Assembly: GCF_039697315.1 (NCBI RefSeq)
Contig: NZ_CP155619.1
Span: 3,596,001 to 3,660,000 of the forward strand
Reading direction: 5' to 3'
DNA from: Pseudomonas abietaniphila
GTDB taxonomy: Bacteria > Pseudomonadota > Gammaproteobacteria > Pseudomonadales > Pseudomonadaceae
Length of the DNA stretch: 64,000 nucleotides
A model generated the notes under the pieces. The model ran no database searches. It saw only the letters and a list, made by a program, of their open reading frames with translations, and was not told the origin of the DNA. The translations under genes and the position numbers were made by a program. Positions within the stretch are counted from its first letter, which is position 1; each line of letters begins with the position of its first letter. Shown piece after piece: positions 41,762 to 52,428 of the stretch.

Positions 41762-43204
41762 TCACGCCTCGATTTCCGGCTCGGTCTGTGGCTTGCGCGG
41801 TGGATTCTCTGGCGGCATGCGCGGTGAGAGCTGCAGAAAGATCGACGCCGCCAGCATGGCCAGCACGCCCACGCACAGGAACGTCAGCTGGAAGGCACCC
41901 AGCACGCTGCTGACCTCGCCGGTCGCGACATCGTCCGTAAACCCGCCGAGCAATGCGGCCGCGCAGGCTACGCCCAGGCTCAGGGACAACTGAGCCACCA
42001 CCGACAGCAAACTGTTGCCGCTGGCTGCACTGGCGTCATCGAGATCGATCAGCGTGACGGCATTCATCGCCGAGAACTGCAGCGAGTTCACACCGCCCAG
42101 AAACGCCAGATGAATCAGCAATACCCAGTACGGCGTGTCGGCATCGACCAGCGCCATGCTCGCCAGCAGGATCCCGAGCAGCAACGTGTTGCCGGTCAGG
42201 ACGATGCGATACCCCAGGCGCTCGATCGCCCGCGTGGCCAAGGGTTTGGCGAACATCGCCGCCAGCGCCAGCGGGATCATGCTCATCCCGGCGTGGGAGG
42301 GCGAGTAACCCAGCGCGACTTGCAGCATCAATGGCACGAGAAAGGGCAGCGCACCGCTGCCCAGCCGCGCAAACAGATTGCCCATGATGCCGACGGCGAA
42401 ACTTCGGGTGCGAAACAGCGAGGCCGAAAACAGCGGCGATTCCACGTGCCCGGCGCGCAGCCAGTACGCGGCCAGGCAAGCCATTCCGCCGAACAGCAGC
42501 ATCACCACGCGCAAATGCGGCAGACGCAGTTCGCCCAGGCCTTCCAGGGCGATGGTGATCAGCACCATCGACGCGCCGAACAGCGCAAACCCCACCAGAT
42601 CGAAACGTGTGCGCCCGCCGCCCTGTAGATCCGGGATGAACTTGCGCACGGCAAAGCAGCCGAGGAGGCCGACCGGAATGTTGATCAGGAAGATCCAGTG
42701 CCAGCTCAGGTATTCCACCAGCCAACCGCCCACGGTCGGGCCCATCAACGGGCCGAGCAGGGCCGGCATGGTGATGAAACTGAGGGTGCGCACCAGCTCG
42801 GTTCGTGGGTAAGCGCGCAGCACAATTAACCGGCCCACTGGCATCATCAGAGCACCGCCCAGACCCTGAACCACGCGAGCAGCGACCAGCATGCCGAGGG
42901 AGTTGGCAGCCGCACACAGCAGCGAGCCGAAGCTGAACAGCAGGATGGCGCTGAAGAAAATGCGCTTGATCCCGAACCGGTCGGAAATCCAGCCCGAGGC
43001 CGGAATCAGCAAGGCAATCGTCAGCATGTAGGCGATGATCACCGACTGCATGCGCAGCGGGTCTTCAGACAGCGAACGGGCCATGGACGGTAGCGCGGTG
43101 TTAAGGATCGTGCCGTCCAGGCTTTGCATGAAAAAGGCAATGGCGATGACCCAAGGCATCCAGCGCAGGGTTCGGGCGTCCAGTGGCGGCGTCGAGGTCG
43201 GCAT
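41762..43204 (-). CDS. MFS drug:H+ antiporter of the DHA2 (MdtD/EmrB-like) type
   Basis: A 480-aa transporter with about 14 membrane segments. It starts very much like E. coli MdtD: FFMQSLDGTILNTALPSMA, then ASGWISDRFGIKR and GALMMPVGRLIVLR, with the family motif LLGPLMGPTVGGWLVEYLSW. MdtD-type proteins are putative multidrug exporters, and substrates are not known here. It stands alone, with REPINs on both sides and no adjacent regulator or membrane-fusion gene. Confidence 0.88.
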   Translation of the reverse strand: MPTSTPPLDARTLRWMPWVIAIAFFMQSLDGTILNTALPSMARSLSEDPLRMQSVIIAYMLTIALLIPASGWISDRFGIKRIFFSAILLFSFGSLLCAAANSLGMLVAARVVQGLGGALMMPVGRLIVLRAYPRTELVRTLSFITMPALLGPLMGPTVGGWLVEYLSWHWIFLINIPVGLLGCFAVRKFIPDLQGGGRTRFDLVGFALFGASMVLITIALEGLGELRLPHLRVVMLLFGGMACLAAYWLRAGHVESPLFSASLFRTRSFAVGIMGNLFARLGSGALPFLVPLMLQVALGYSPSHAGMSMIPLALAAMFAKPLATRAIERLGYRIVLTGNTLLLGILLASMALVDADTPYWVLLIHLAFLGGVNSLQFSAMNAVTLIDLDDASAASGNSLLSVVAQLSLSLGVACAAALLGGFTDDVATGEVSSVLGAFQLTFLCVGVLAMLAASIFLQLSPRMPPENPPRKPQTEPEIEA

Positions 43205-43282
43205 GTGAAGTTCGAGTTCCTTATGGTTTTATCGCGCGATGGATCCGGCATGTGGCAGATCCAAAGGGTCAGGCCGAGATCC

Positions 43283-43376
43283 CTGTGGGAGTGAGCTTGC
43301 TCACGAAGAGGCCGTTATATCCGCCACATCTCTGCTGTCTGATCGCCAGCATTCGTGAGAAAGCTCACTCCCACAG
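43283..43376. repeat. REPIN (GTGGGAGTGAGCTTG variant)
   Basis: CTGTGGGAGTGAGCTTGCTC and the inverse copy ending AAGCTCACTCCCACAG, about 45 bp apart. Confidence 0.8.
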
Positions 43377-43423
43377 GATTTGTGGTATTAGCCTGACAGC
43401 GGAGTGTCAGGCAACCCGATACG

Positions 43424-44749
43424 TTACAACGTCAACGTCAGCCTGCTCACCAACGCGCCCGGCAGCAGGTTCGAGGCCGTCTGACGTTGACTGTAGGTAC
43501 TCGCCGACAGGATGAGTTCCCTTTCAGTCGTCAATTGCTCTAGCGCGCTGCCCAGCAGGCTGAAAAGACTGTCGTCGAAGCGCATGGTACTCACCGGCGC
43601 CTTGATCTTGCCGTCTTCGACCCAGAACGTCGCAAAGCGGGTCATCCCGGTGATGCGTCCGGCCGTGCGGTCCGAGAAATTCAGGTACCACAGGTTGCTG
43701 ATGTACAGCCCAGTGCCCAGCTCCTTGAGCACATCGTCCAGGGCCAACGAGCCGCCGTTCATGCTCAGCGCGCTGGGCGACTCACCCCAGCCGGCGCCGT
43801 TGGCGGTCAGGCCGTACTCGGCCGCGCTGCGTGAGTCGATCAGACGATCCTTCGCAACCCCCTCGACCACCAGCGACAGGTCGGCGCGTGGATACCCTTC
43901 ACCCGAGAACGCTGGCGACAACGAGCCCGTGACCTGCTCATCCAGGCTCACCAACGGATTCAGCGTCCCGTGACCGTCATAGAGGCGCTGCAGCGGACTG
44001 GTCTTGTCCGCCAGCGACTGCGCGGAGAAACCGCCCCAGCACAGCATGCCCATGACTTCTTCCAGCGCCGCAGGTGCCAGATAAGCCCGGTACTGGCCTG
44101 GCGGCAGCGGGTGCGATGGTTGCCCCAGAAACTCAAGCTGCTCGCGGGCGAGGGCGAAGCGTCTGGCGAATGCCACGTCGTCCCACGCGTGACCCGCGTA
44201 ATTGGCCTTCACGGCCTGACCGTTTTCGTGGAACAGGCTCCAGTCAAAGTTGAAGCTGTTCGCCTGATGCCAACCCAGCGCGCCGCTGGAGCTGGCGAAT
44301 CCGCGATAGATCGGTCCGGCGGCGTAGATGCCGACCAGGTCCAGGCCTTCGCCCAGTTGTGCGATCTGTTCGACCACATGTGCGCTGTCGGGCAACGCCG
44401 CGTCCTGAATATTGCTGCTCTGCCAGGCATCGTCGTTGAGCAGCAGATAAGGGTCGACCGGTAGCAGCGTCAGGGTTTCGCGCAGCTGGTGCAGCGCTTC
44501 GCCCAGACGCTGACGGTCCACAGCGTCGTCGCCGGACAGCGTCAGGTTCAGGTCGGCGTGGCGACCGTCTTCGATCAGTTTGAAGTGCAGACTGGCTTGC
44601 TGCACATGACCTGCCTGGCGCACCTTGGCGTGGTTGAACCGAATGAAATCCGACGCCTCGGCGTTGTAGCTCAGGGTGAAGCGTTCCTGAGGCGTGACGG
44701 CGCCGCGCAGCCAGTCGGCCAGGGCATTGAATCGGGCTTGATGGGACAT
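43424..44749 (-). CDS. TldE/PmbA-like metallopeptidase-family protein
   Basis: A 441-aa member of the TldD/PmbA family. It lacks the HExxxH zinc motif, as TldE-type partners do, and keeps the C-terminal core (NLWYLNFSDRTAGRITGMTRFATFWVEDG). The start codon overlaps the stop of the upstream tldD-like gene by one base (TGATG), so the two are translationally coupled and probably form a heteromer. Canonical TldD/TldE pairs process small modified peptides such as microcin B17 precursors; this pair is a second, more diverged version, and its substrate is unknown. Confidence 0.82.
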   Translation of the reverse strand: MSHQARFNALADWLRGAVTPQERFTLSYNAEASDFIRFNHAKVRQAGHVQQASLHFKLIEDGRHADLNLTLSGDDAVDRQRLGEALHQLRETLTLLPVDPYLLLNDDAWQSSNIQDAALPDSAHVVEQIAQLGEGLDLVGIYAAGPIYRGFASSSGALGWHQANSFNFDWSLFHENGQAVKANYAGHAWDDVAFARRFALAREQLEFLGQPSHPLPPGQYRAYLAPAALEEVMGMLCWGGFSAQSLADKTSPLQRLYDGHGTLNPLVSLDEQVTGSLSPAFSGEGYPRADLSLVVEGVAKDRLIDSRSAAEYGLTANGAGWGESPSALSMNGGSLALDDVLKELGTGLYISNLWYLNFSDRTAGRITGMTRFATFWVEDGKIKAPVSTMRFDDSLFSLLGSALEQLTTERELILSASTYSQRQTASNLLPGALVSRLTLTL

Positions 44750-46191
44750 CAGGCGTCACCTCCGAAAACATCGACGTTGGCGAACACGCAGGCGGGCGAG
44801 GCATGGCCGACGCGCACTACTTGGTTGGGCTCGCCTTTGCCGCAGTTCGGCGTGCCGAGGACCTTGAAGGTGCTCGCGTCGCCGACGGCGCTGAGGTTGC
44901 GCCAGAACTGCGCTGAAATGGCGCGGTAGTTTGGGTTCTTCACCACGCCCTTGAGCTCGCCATTCTCGATCAACTGACCCCATTCACAGCCGAACTGGAA
45001 TTTGTTGCGCGCATCGTCGATCGACCACGAGCGGTTGGTGCTCATCAGGATGCCGTGCTCGATACCGCCGATCAGTTGCGCCATCGATTGATCGCCCGGC
45101 TCGATGTTGAGGTTGGCCATGCGGTCGATGGGCGCCCGGTTCCAGCTACAGGCGCGACTGTTGGCAACGCCTTCCATGCCGGAGCGGTATTGCGACAGCG
45201 CGCCACCCAGTGGGCGTTCGAGGATGCCGTCCTTGATCAGGAACTGCTTGCTGGCGGGTGTGCCGTCGTCGTCATAGCCATAGCTCGCCAGTTGCTCGGG
45301 AATCTCTGGGTCGAAGGTCACGTTGAGCAGGCTCGAGCCGTATTGCAGGCTGCCGAAGTCGCTGGCTTTGACGAAGCTGGTGCCGGCGTAGTTGCGCTCG
45401 TCGCCGAGGATCCGGTCCAGTTCCAGCGGATGGCCGATGGACTCGTGGATTTGCAGGATCATCTGGTCCGGTGTCAGCAGGAGGTCGCGGGGGCCGCTTG
45501 GGGTGTTGGGCGCCAGGATCAACTGCAACGCCTGATCGGCGACGTTGGCCGCCGCGCCAATGATGCCGCACGAGGTGATGACTTCCGCGCCGCCTTGCTG
45601 GCCGAAGTTCTCGCGACCCAGGCTGCGGGTCTGGCTGTCTTTGCCGTCATAGGCCGTGACGCTGAGGCCGGGGAATACAAAACGCTGAGCCTGACGGATC
45701 TCGGCGCCGGCGCTGTTGAGGTAGATCTGCTCGACGTTTTCCAGCCCCAGGCTGACTTGCCAGTTCACCAGACGATCGTCCTTGGGCACGGACGCGGATT
45801 CGCTGCCGAGCAAGGCGTAACAATCGCTGAGCGACGGGAAGGCGCTGGTCAGGTTGGGTGAGAGGTAGTCGGCGCGGCTGGTCGCGACCGCCTGCTCGCG
45901 CAGGTCGAGCAGCGAGTGCGGGGCGAGGAGGCGGGCCTGCGTTTCGGCCCGTTCCAGCGCGGTCTGTAGACCCTGTTGCGAGAGGTCGTTGGTGGCCGCA
46001 TAGGCTTCGACGCCCTGAATGCGCACGGTGAGCATCGCGCCTTCATCGGTGCTCAGTTGCGGGGGTTCAGCGACGTTCTTGCGCACGGACAGGTGCTGAC
46101 TGGTCTGTTTGACATAGCGCAGGGAGAAAAACTGGGCGCTGCTCTGCAGGGCGGCGAAGCGCTGCTTGAGTTGAGCGGAGAAGTCGAACAT
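44749..46191 (-). CDS. TldD-like zinc metallopeptidase
   Basis: A 480-aa TldD-family protease subunit. It carries the metal motif in IHESIGHPLELDRI (HExxxH). Near its C-terminus are GIEHGILMSTNRSWSIDD and LGTPNCGKGEP, typical of this branch. The ATG at 46191 (MFDFSAQLKQRF) follows AAGGAGCC by about ten bases; an in-frame start further upstream at 46224 has no support. It is the first gene of the two-gene unit, whose promoter should lie in or beyond the 46200-46950 repeat region. Confidence 0.85.
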   Translation of the reverse strand: MFDFSAQLKQRFAALQSSAQFFSLRYVKQTSQHLSVRKNVAEPPQLSTDEGAMLTVRIQGVEAYAATNDLSQQGLQTALERAETQARLLAPHSLLDLREQAVATSRADYLSPNLTSAFPSLSDCYALLGSESASVPKDDRLVNWQVSLGLENVEQIYLNSAGAEIRQAQRFVFPGLSVTAYDGKDSQTRSLGRENFGQQGGAEVITSCGIIGAAANVADQALQLILAPNTPSGPRDLLLTPDQMILQIHESIGHPLELDRILGDERNYAGTSFVKASDFGSLQYGSSLLNVTFDPEIPEQLASYGYDDDGTPASKQFLIKDGILERPLGGALSQYRSGMEGVANSRACSWNRAPIDRMANLNIEPGDQSMAQLIGGIEHGILMSTNRSWSIDDARNKFQFGCEWGQLIENGELKGVVKNPNYRAISAQFWRNLSAVGDASTFKVLGTPNCGKGEPNQVVRVGHASPACVFANVDVFGGDA

Positions 46192-46289
46192 GCAGGAAGG
46201 CTCCTTGGCGATTCGGACAGGCAATGGTCCGAATCATAGCGCGCTTGAGCGTTCGGGCGGGGAGCTAAGAAGGGTTTGCATAGGCTGTG

Positions 46290-46920
46290 CCGACCTCTTC
46301 GCCACCGTCGTAACCTCCGGCAGCTCCCACAGGAAAATGTTCAGCAACCAGAAATTCGACGCTGCCGTAACCTCCGGCAGCTCCCGCAGGATTCCGCTCA
46401 GCAGTCAGAAATTCGCCGCTGAGCGAGTCTCGCGTCAGAGGAAATCCAGTGTGTCACGGGCTCTCTGTGGGAGCTGCCGGAGGTTACGACGGTGGCGAAT
46501 GCGTAGAGTCAGCCACCCTCAATGCTGAAGTGCCGATGCATTCGCGAGCAAGCTCGCTCCCACAGGATTCCGCTCAGCAGTCAGAAATTCGACGCTGAGC
46601 GAGTCTCGCGTCAGGGGAAATCCAGTGTGTCACGGGCTCTCTGTGGGAGCTGCCGGAGGTTACGACGGTGGCGAATGCGTCGTGTCAGCCACCCTCAATG
46701 CTGAAGTGCCGATGCATTCGCGAGCAAGCTCGCTCCCACAGGATAATGCTCAGCAGTCAGAAATTCGCCGCTGAGCGGGCCTCGCGTCAGAGGAAATCCA
46801 GTGTGTCACGCACTGTCTGTGGGAGCTGCCGGAGGTTACGACGGTGGCGAATGCGTCGTGTCAGCCACCCTCAATGCTGAAGCGCCGATGCATTCGCGAG
46901 CAAGCTCGCTCCCGCAGGGT
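46290..46920. repeat. Tandem repeat array with exact 176-bp period
   Basis: A unit starting CTGTGGGAGCTGCCGGAGG occurs at 46465, 46641 and 46817, exactly 176 bp apart each time; a partial copy occupies about 46290-46464. Each unit pairs this arm with a distant CGAGCAAGCTCGCTCCCACA arm and contains a conserved non-palindromic stretch (CAGTCAGAAATTCG, then GGAAATCCAGTGTGTCACG). Open frames inside it are repeat translations. This accounts for almost all of the 760-bp gap between the tldD-like gene and betA. Confidence 0.9.
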
Positions 46921-46952
46921 TAGGGTTCTGTCCCGGGAAGCGAGCGGTTGGC

Positions 46953-48656
46953 TCAATGCGCAGTTTGGGCAGCTTCACGCATCGGCTTGCCACGCACCGG
47001 CGCATCGCCCGCCACGTAGTATTTGGCGGTGCTGCGTGGCAGCGGCGCGCGACCACGGATCTTGTCGGCGATTTTTTCGGCGATCATGATCGTCGGCGCA
47101 TTCAGGTTGCCGGTGGTGATGATCGGCATGATCGAGGCATCGACCACACGCAGGTTTTGCACCCCGTGCACACGGCCTTCACTGTCAACCACGGCCATGT
47201 CATCCGTGCCCATCTTGCACGAGCAGGACGGGTGATACGCCGTTTCCGCGTGTTCACGGACGAACTGGTCAAGCTGCTCGTCGGTCTGCACGTCGATGCC
47301 CGGACTGATCTCGCGACCCCGGTACTTGTCCAGCGCAGGCTGCTGCATGATTTCGCGGGTCAGGCGGATGCCGTCGCGAAACTCCTGCCAGTCTTGCTCG
47401 GTGGCCATGTAGTTGAACAGAATGCTCGGGTAGTCACGCGGGTTCTTGGACTTCAGCTGCACGCGGCCGCGGCTCGGCGAGCGCATCGAACCGACGTGGG
47501 CCTGGAAACCATGCTCCTTCACGCCCTTGCTGCCGTTGTAGTTAATCGCCACCGGCAAGAAGTGATACTGAATGTTCGGCCACTCAAATTCTTCACGCGA
47601 ACGAATGAAACCACCGGCCTCGAACTGGTTGCTGGCACCGATACCTTTGCCCAAGAACATCCACTCGGCACCAATGGCCGGCTGGTTCCACCAGAGCAGG
47701 GAAGGGTACAGCGAGACCGGTTCCTTGCAGGCGTACTGCAGGTACATCTCCAGGTGGTCCTGGAGGTTTTCACCCACGCCCGGCAGGTCATGAACCACCG
47801 GAATGTCGAGCTTGTTCAGCAGCGCGGCAGGGCCGACGCCGGAACGCTGGAGGACTTGCGGCGAGGCAATCGCGCCGCTGCACAGCAAGACTTCCTTGCG
47901 CGCACGGGCTTCGACGCGTGTGTCGCTGTCGCCGACCAGGTACGCCACGCCCACGGCGCGCTTGCCCTCGAAGAGGATGCGATCGGTCAGCGCGTGGGTG
48001 ACGATGGTCAGGGTCGAGCGCTTCTTGGCTTCGTCCAGATAGCCGCGGGCGGTGCTGGCGCGACGACCGAACGGGGTGACCGTGCGATCCATCGGGCCGA
48101 AGCCTTCCTGCTGGTAGCCGTTGAGGTCTTCGGTGCGTGGATAACCCGCCTGGACACCGGCTTCCACCATCGCGGCGAACAGCGGATTGTTACCCGCTTT
48201 GGGCGTGGTCACGCTGACCGGGCCATCGCCGCCATGGTAGTCATTCGGGCCGATGTCGCGGGTTTCAGCCTTGCGGAAGTACGGCAGGCAGTCGAGGTAG
48301 GTCCACTCTTCCAGACCGGGCAATTTCGCCCAGCCGTCATAATCCATCGCGTTGCCACGGATGTAGCACATGCCGTTGATCAGCGACGAGCCGCCCAGGC
48401 CCTTGCCACGACCGCATTCCATCCGGCGGTTGTTCATGTGCGGCTCGGGCTCGGTTTCGTAAGCCCAGTTGTAGCGACGGCCCTGGAGCGGAAACGCCAG
48501 CGCGGCAGGCATTTGGGTGCGGAAGTCGGCGCGGTAATCCGGGCCGCCGGCTTCGAGCAGCAGGACGGTGACGCCCGCGTCTTCGGTGAGACGGGCTGCT
48601 AGGGTGTTACCGGCAGAGCCGGCGCCGATGATGATGTAGTCGAATTCCTGGGACAT
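46953..48656 (-). CDS. betA: Choline dehydrogenase
   Basis: A 567-aa membrane-associated FAD-dependent GMC oxidoreductase converting choline to betaine aldehyde. It has the FAD motif [18 protein letters not shown], the GMC signature [17 protein letters not shown] and the C-terminal active-site His in [11 protein letters not shown], followed by [11 protein letters not shown] and [20 protein letters not shown] lies seven bases before the ATG. It is the last gene of betIBA; a strong hairpin separates it from betB. Confidence 0.96.
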   Translation of the reverse strand: MSQEFDYIIIGAGSAGNTLAARLTEDAGVTVLLLEAGGPDYRADFRTQMPAALAFPLQGRRYNWAYETEPEPHMNNRRMECGRGKGLGGSSLINGMCYIRGNAMDYDGWAKLPGLEEWTYLDCLPYFRKAETRDIGPNDYHGGDGPVSVTTPKAGNNPLFAAMVEAGVQAGYPRTEDLNGYQQEGFGPMDRTVTPFGRRASTARGYLDEAKKRSTLTIVTHALTDRILFEGKRAVGVAYLVGDSDTRVEARARKEVLLCSGAIASPQVLQRSGVGPAALLNKLDIPVVHDLPGVGENLQDHLEMYLQYACKEPVSLYPSLLWWNQPAIGAEWMFLGKGIGASNQFEAGGFIRSREEFEWPNIQYHFLPVAINYNGSKGVKEHGFQAHVGSMRSPSRGRVQLKSKNPRDYPSILFNYMATEQDWQEFRDGIRLTREIMQQPALDKYRGREISPGIDVQTDEQLDQFVREHAETAYHPSCSCKMGTDDMAVVDSEGRVHGVQNLRVVDASIMPIITTGNLNAPTIMIAEKIADKIRGRAPLPRSTAKYYVAGDAPVRGKPMREAAQTAH

Positions 48657-48711
48657 TGAGAATGCTCCCTCTTCAGAAGGTGATCAGGGAAAAGGCTGTT
48701 GACTCAATCTC

Positions 48712-48802
48712 CTGTAGGAGCAGCCGGAGGTTACGACGGCCGCGAAGCGGTTTATCTGACACACCGCTTTCGCGGCCGTCGTAACCTCCGACTGCTCCTA
48801 CA
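48712..48802. repeat. Long near-perfect hairpin (REPIN) between betB and betA
   Basis: Arms of about 39 bases: CTGTAGGAGCAGCCGGAGGT continuing to the GCGAAGCGG turn, and a reverse complement ending CCTCCGACTGCTCCTACAG, with a 13-base loop. It shares the GGAGGTTACGACGG core with the arrays at 37833 and 46465. Because it lies inside the betIBA transcript it will form a very stable RNA stem. Confidence 0.9.
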
Positions 48803-48830
48803 GAGATCGGGTCAAGGCGTAAGGCCGGGT

Positions 48831-50303
<1,473 letters not shown>

Positions 50304-50380
50304 AAAGTCCTCGCAGTTGTCTGTGAATGACGGTGACCGAGTGCGCTGAGCGCAGTGCCGGTCGTTGTCGGGCGGCTGTG

Positions 50381-50974
50381 TCAGCGCGCCGCTTTTGCCA
50401 ATTGGAAATCCATGTATTCGTAGGCGAGTTGTTGCGCCTGTTCGGTATCGAAGGCATCGCCGGAAAGCGCGCCGCGCAACCACAATCCATCGATCAATGC
50501 CGCCAGGCCGCGAGCCGCAGTGCGTGCGTCGTCCAGTGGCAGCACGCGGCGGAACTGGCAGCACAGGTTGGAATACAGGCGGTGATCGTTGATGCGCTGT
50601 AACCGGTGCAACGACGGCGAATGCATGCTGGTGGCCCAGAACGCGAGCCAGGTTTTCATGGCCGGGCCGTTGACCTGACTGGCATCGAAGTTGCCCTCGA
50701 TGATGACTTTCAGATGCGCCCTGGGGCTGTCGTCGGTCAGTGCCTGTCTGCGTTCGGCAACGTTGATGATCAGTGCATTCATCAGGTGGCGCATGGTCGC
50801 TGCGATCAGGCCGTTCTTGTCCTGAAAGTAGTGACTGATGATGCCGTTGGAGACACCCGCCAGTTTGGCGATCAACGCGATGCTCGCATCGCCCATCCCG
50901 ACCTGATCGACGGCCGAAAGCGTGGCCTGAATCAGCTGCTGACGACGAATGGGTTGCATACCGACCTTGGGCAT
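50381..50974 (-). CDS. betI: Choline-responsive repressor BetI
   Basis: A 197-aa TetR-family repressor of choline oxidation genes. Its helix-turn-helix is [21 protein letters not shown] and the N-terminal [15 protein letters not shown] is characteristic of BetI. GGAGA lies six bases before the ATG. A perfect palindrome overlapping its own -35 box (51045-51058) is the expected binding site, making the betIBA operon autoregulated and induced by choline. Confidence 0.95.
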   Translation of the reverse strand: MPKVGMQPIRRQQLIQATLSAVDQVGMGDASIALIAKLAGVSNGIISHYFQDKNGLIAATMRHLMNALIINVAERRQALTDDSPRAHLKVIIEGNFDASQVNGPAMKTWLAFWATSMHSPSLHRLQRINDHRLYSNLCCQFRRVLPLDDARTAARGLAALIDGLWLRGALSGDAFDTEQAQQLAYEYMDFQLAKAAR

Positions 50975-51028
50975 CTGTGAGTCTCCGTGGCTCGCCGGGT
51001 GATCGTGAAAGACTGAAAAACGGCCTCC

Positions 51029-51058
51029 AGTCTAGTGCTTTTTAATTGAACGTTCAAT
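51029..51058 (-). promoter_or_regulatory. betIBA promoter with BetI operator
   Basis: On the minus strand TTGAAC (51057-51052) and TAGACT (51034-51029) are separated by 17 bp, a good sigma-70 arrangement. The -35 hexamer lies inside the perfect 14-bp palindrome ATTGAACGTTCAAT (51045-51058), which resembles the known E. coli BetI operator core (GACGTTCAAT-like). Repression by blocking the -35 box is the simplest reading. Confidence 0.75.
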
Positions 51059-51127
51059 CAACAAAAAACCATGGGCGCGCGGAAAGCACCGAAAACCCCG
51101 TGTTCTGAAGCCTGAGATAAGGGCTCT

Positions 51128-51236
51128 GATCGTTCCTCACGCTCTGCGTGGGAATGCCGCCCCTGACGCTCTGCGTCATGCCGTGGGACGCGGAGCGTCC
51201 CGGGATGCGTTCCCACGCGGAGCGTGGGGACGATCA
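51128..51236. repeat. Inverted repeat of the GATCGTTCCCACGC family, second copy
   Basis: GATCGTTCCTCACGCTCTGC at the left, inner GACGCTCTGCGTC and GGACGCGGAGCGTCC hairpins, and a reverse-complement end GCGTGGGGACGATCA. It lies between betI and cbcV, ten bases after the cbcV stop. Confidence 0.8.
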
Positions 51237-51246
51237 GGTCGTGCTT

Positions 51247-52428
51247 TTAGCCGTGATTTTTACCGAGCAACGCGTGGTACAGCTCGCTGTCGCCCAGGAT
51301 GCCGACCAGTTTGTTGTTCTCTTGCAGCACCAGCTTGTTGCCGGTGTGGTAACGGATCTGCAGCGCTTCACGCATGCCGATGTCAGAGTGCACCACGGTT
51401 GGCTTGCGACCCAGGTTTTCGACCGACTGGCCAGGCTCCCAGCTTTGCAGGTCAACCGCCGCGCCGTGCTGACGCAGGCCTTTGATCTGGTTGCCCTCTG
51501 CCAGGTCGATCCAGGAATCGTCGCCCGGGTCCAGGCACACTTGCGAGCCGTTGATGCGGGTGCAATCGGTGATAGGGCGCATCAGGCTGCGGCCGCACAG
51601 AACGTTGAGCGGGTTGGTGTGCGCGACGAAGGTCCGCACGTATTCGTCGGCGGGGTTCAGCACGATCTCTTCCGGCACGCTGTACTGGATGATCCGGCCG
51701 TCTTTCATGATCGCAATGCGGGTGCCGAGCTTGAGGGCTTCGTCCAGGTCGTGGCTCACGAACACGATGGTCTTGCTCAGTTTCTTCTGCAGCGCCAACA
51801 GTTCATCCTGCAGGCCCTGGCGGATCAGCGGGTCGAGGGCGGAGAACGGTTCGTCCATCAGCAGAATGTCGGCATCCATCGCCAGCGCGCGGGCCAGGCC
51901 CACACGTTGCTGCATGCCGCCAGACAGCTCGTCAGGCTTCTTGTTACGCCATTGGGTCAGGCCCACCAATTCGAGTTTCTCGTCCACCAGCTGGCGACGT
52001 TCTTTCTCGGGGCGACCCTGCATTTCCAGACCGAAGCTGATGTTCTCGCGAACGGTCAGCCACGGCATCAGGGCAAACTTCTGGAACACCATCGCGATGC
52101 GCTTGGTGCGCATCATTTTCAGCTCGGCCGGGGTGCAGTTGGCGATGTTGATCTGCTTGCCTTCGTGCTCGACGAACAGCGAACCGCGACTAACGGTGTT
52201 CAGGCCGTTGATGCAGCGCAGGAGGCTGGATTTACCCGAGCCGGACAGGCCCATCAGCACGCAGATTTCGCCTTTGTTGATTTCCAGGCTGGCTTTTTCC
52301 ACGCCAACGATCTGGCCGGTTTTCTTCAGGATTTCTGGCCGCGCCAGGCCCTGATCCAGCAGCTTGAGAGCCTCGCGCGGGTCTTTGGAGAAGACGACGT
52401 CTACCTGGTCGAATTTGATGATGCTCAT
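51247..52428 (-). CDS. cbcV: Quaternary-amine ABC transporter ATPase
   Basis: A 393-aa ATP-binding subunit of the choline/betaine/carnitine importer. It has Walker A GLSGSGKSS, signature LSGGMQQRVGLARAL, Walker B ILLMDEPFSALDPL and the switch His in VFVSHDLDE. The last about 120 residues are CBS-type sequence (TVVHSDIGMREALQIRY), typical of osmotically responsive or OpuA-like ATPases. It overlaps the end of cbcW by four bases (ATGA), implying translational coupling. Confidence 0.92.
   Translation of the reverse strand: MSIIKFDQVDVVFSKDPREALKLLDQGLARPEILKKTGQIVGVEKASLEINKGEICVLMGLSGSGKSSLLRCINGLNTVSRGSLFVEHEGKQINIANCTPAELKMMRTKRIAMVFQKFALMPWLTVRENISFGLEMQGRPEKERRQLVDEKLELVGLTQWRNKKPDELSGGMQQRVGLARALAMDADILLMDEPFSALDPLIRQGLQDELLALQKKLSKTIVFVSHDLDEALKLGTRIAIMKDGRIIQYSVPEEIVLNPADEYVRTFVAHTNPLNVLCGRSLMRPITDCTRINGSQVCLDPGDDSWIDLAEGNQIKGLRQHGAAVDLQSWEPGQSVENLGRKPTVVHSDIGMREALQIRYHTGNKLVLQENNKLVGILGDSELYHALLGKNHG

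Noticed and set aside
48712..48802. Intrinsic terminator between betB and betA
   Set aside because: No T run follows the hairpin and it matches the REP family-2 sequence elsewhere, so it is listed as a REPIN.
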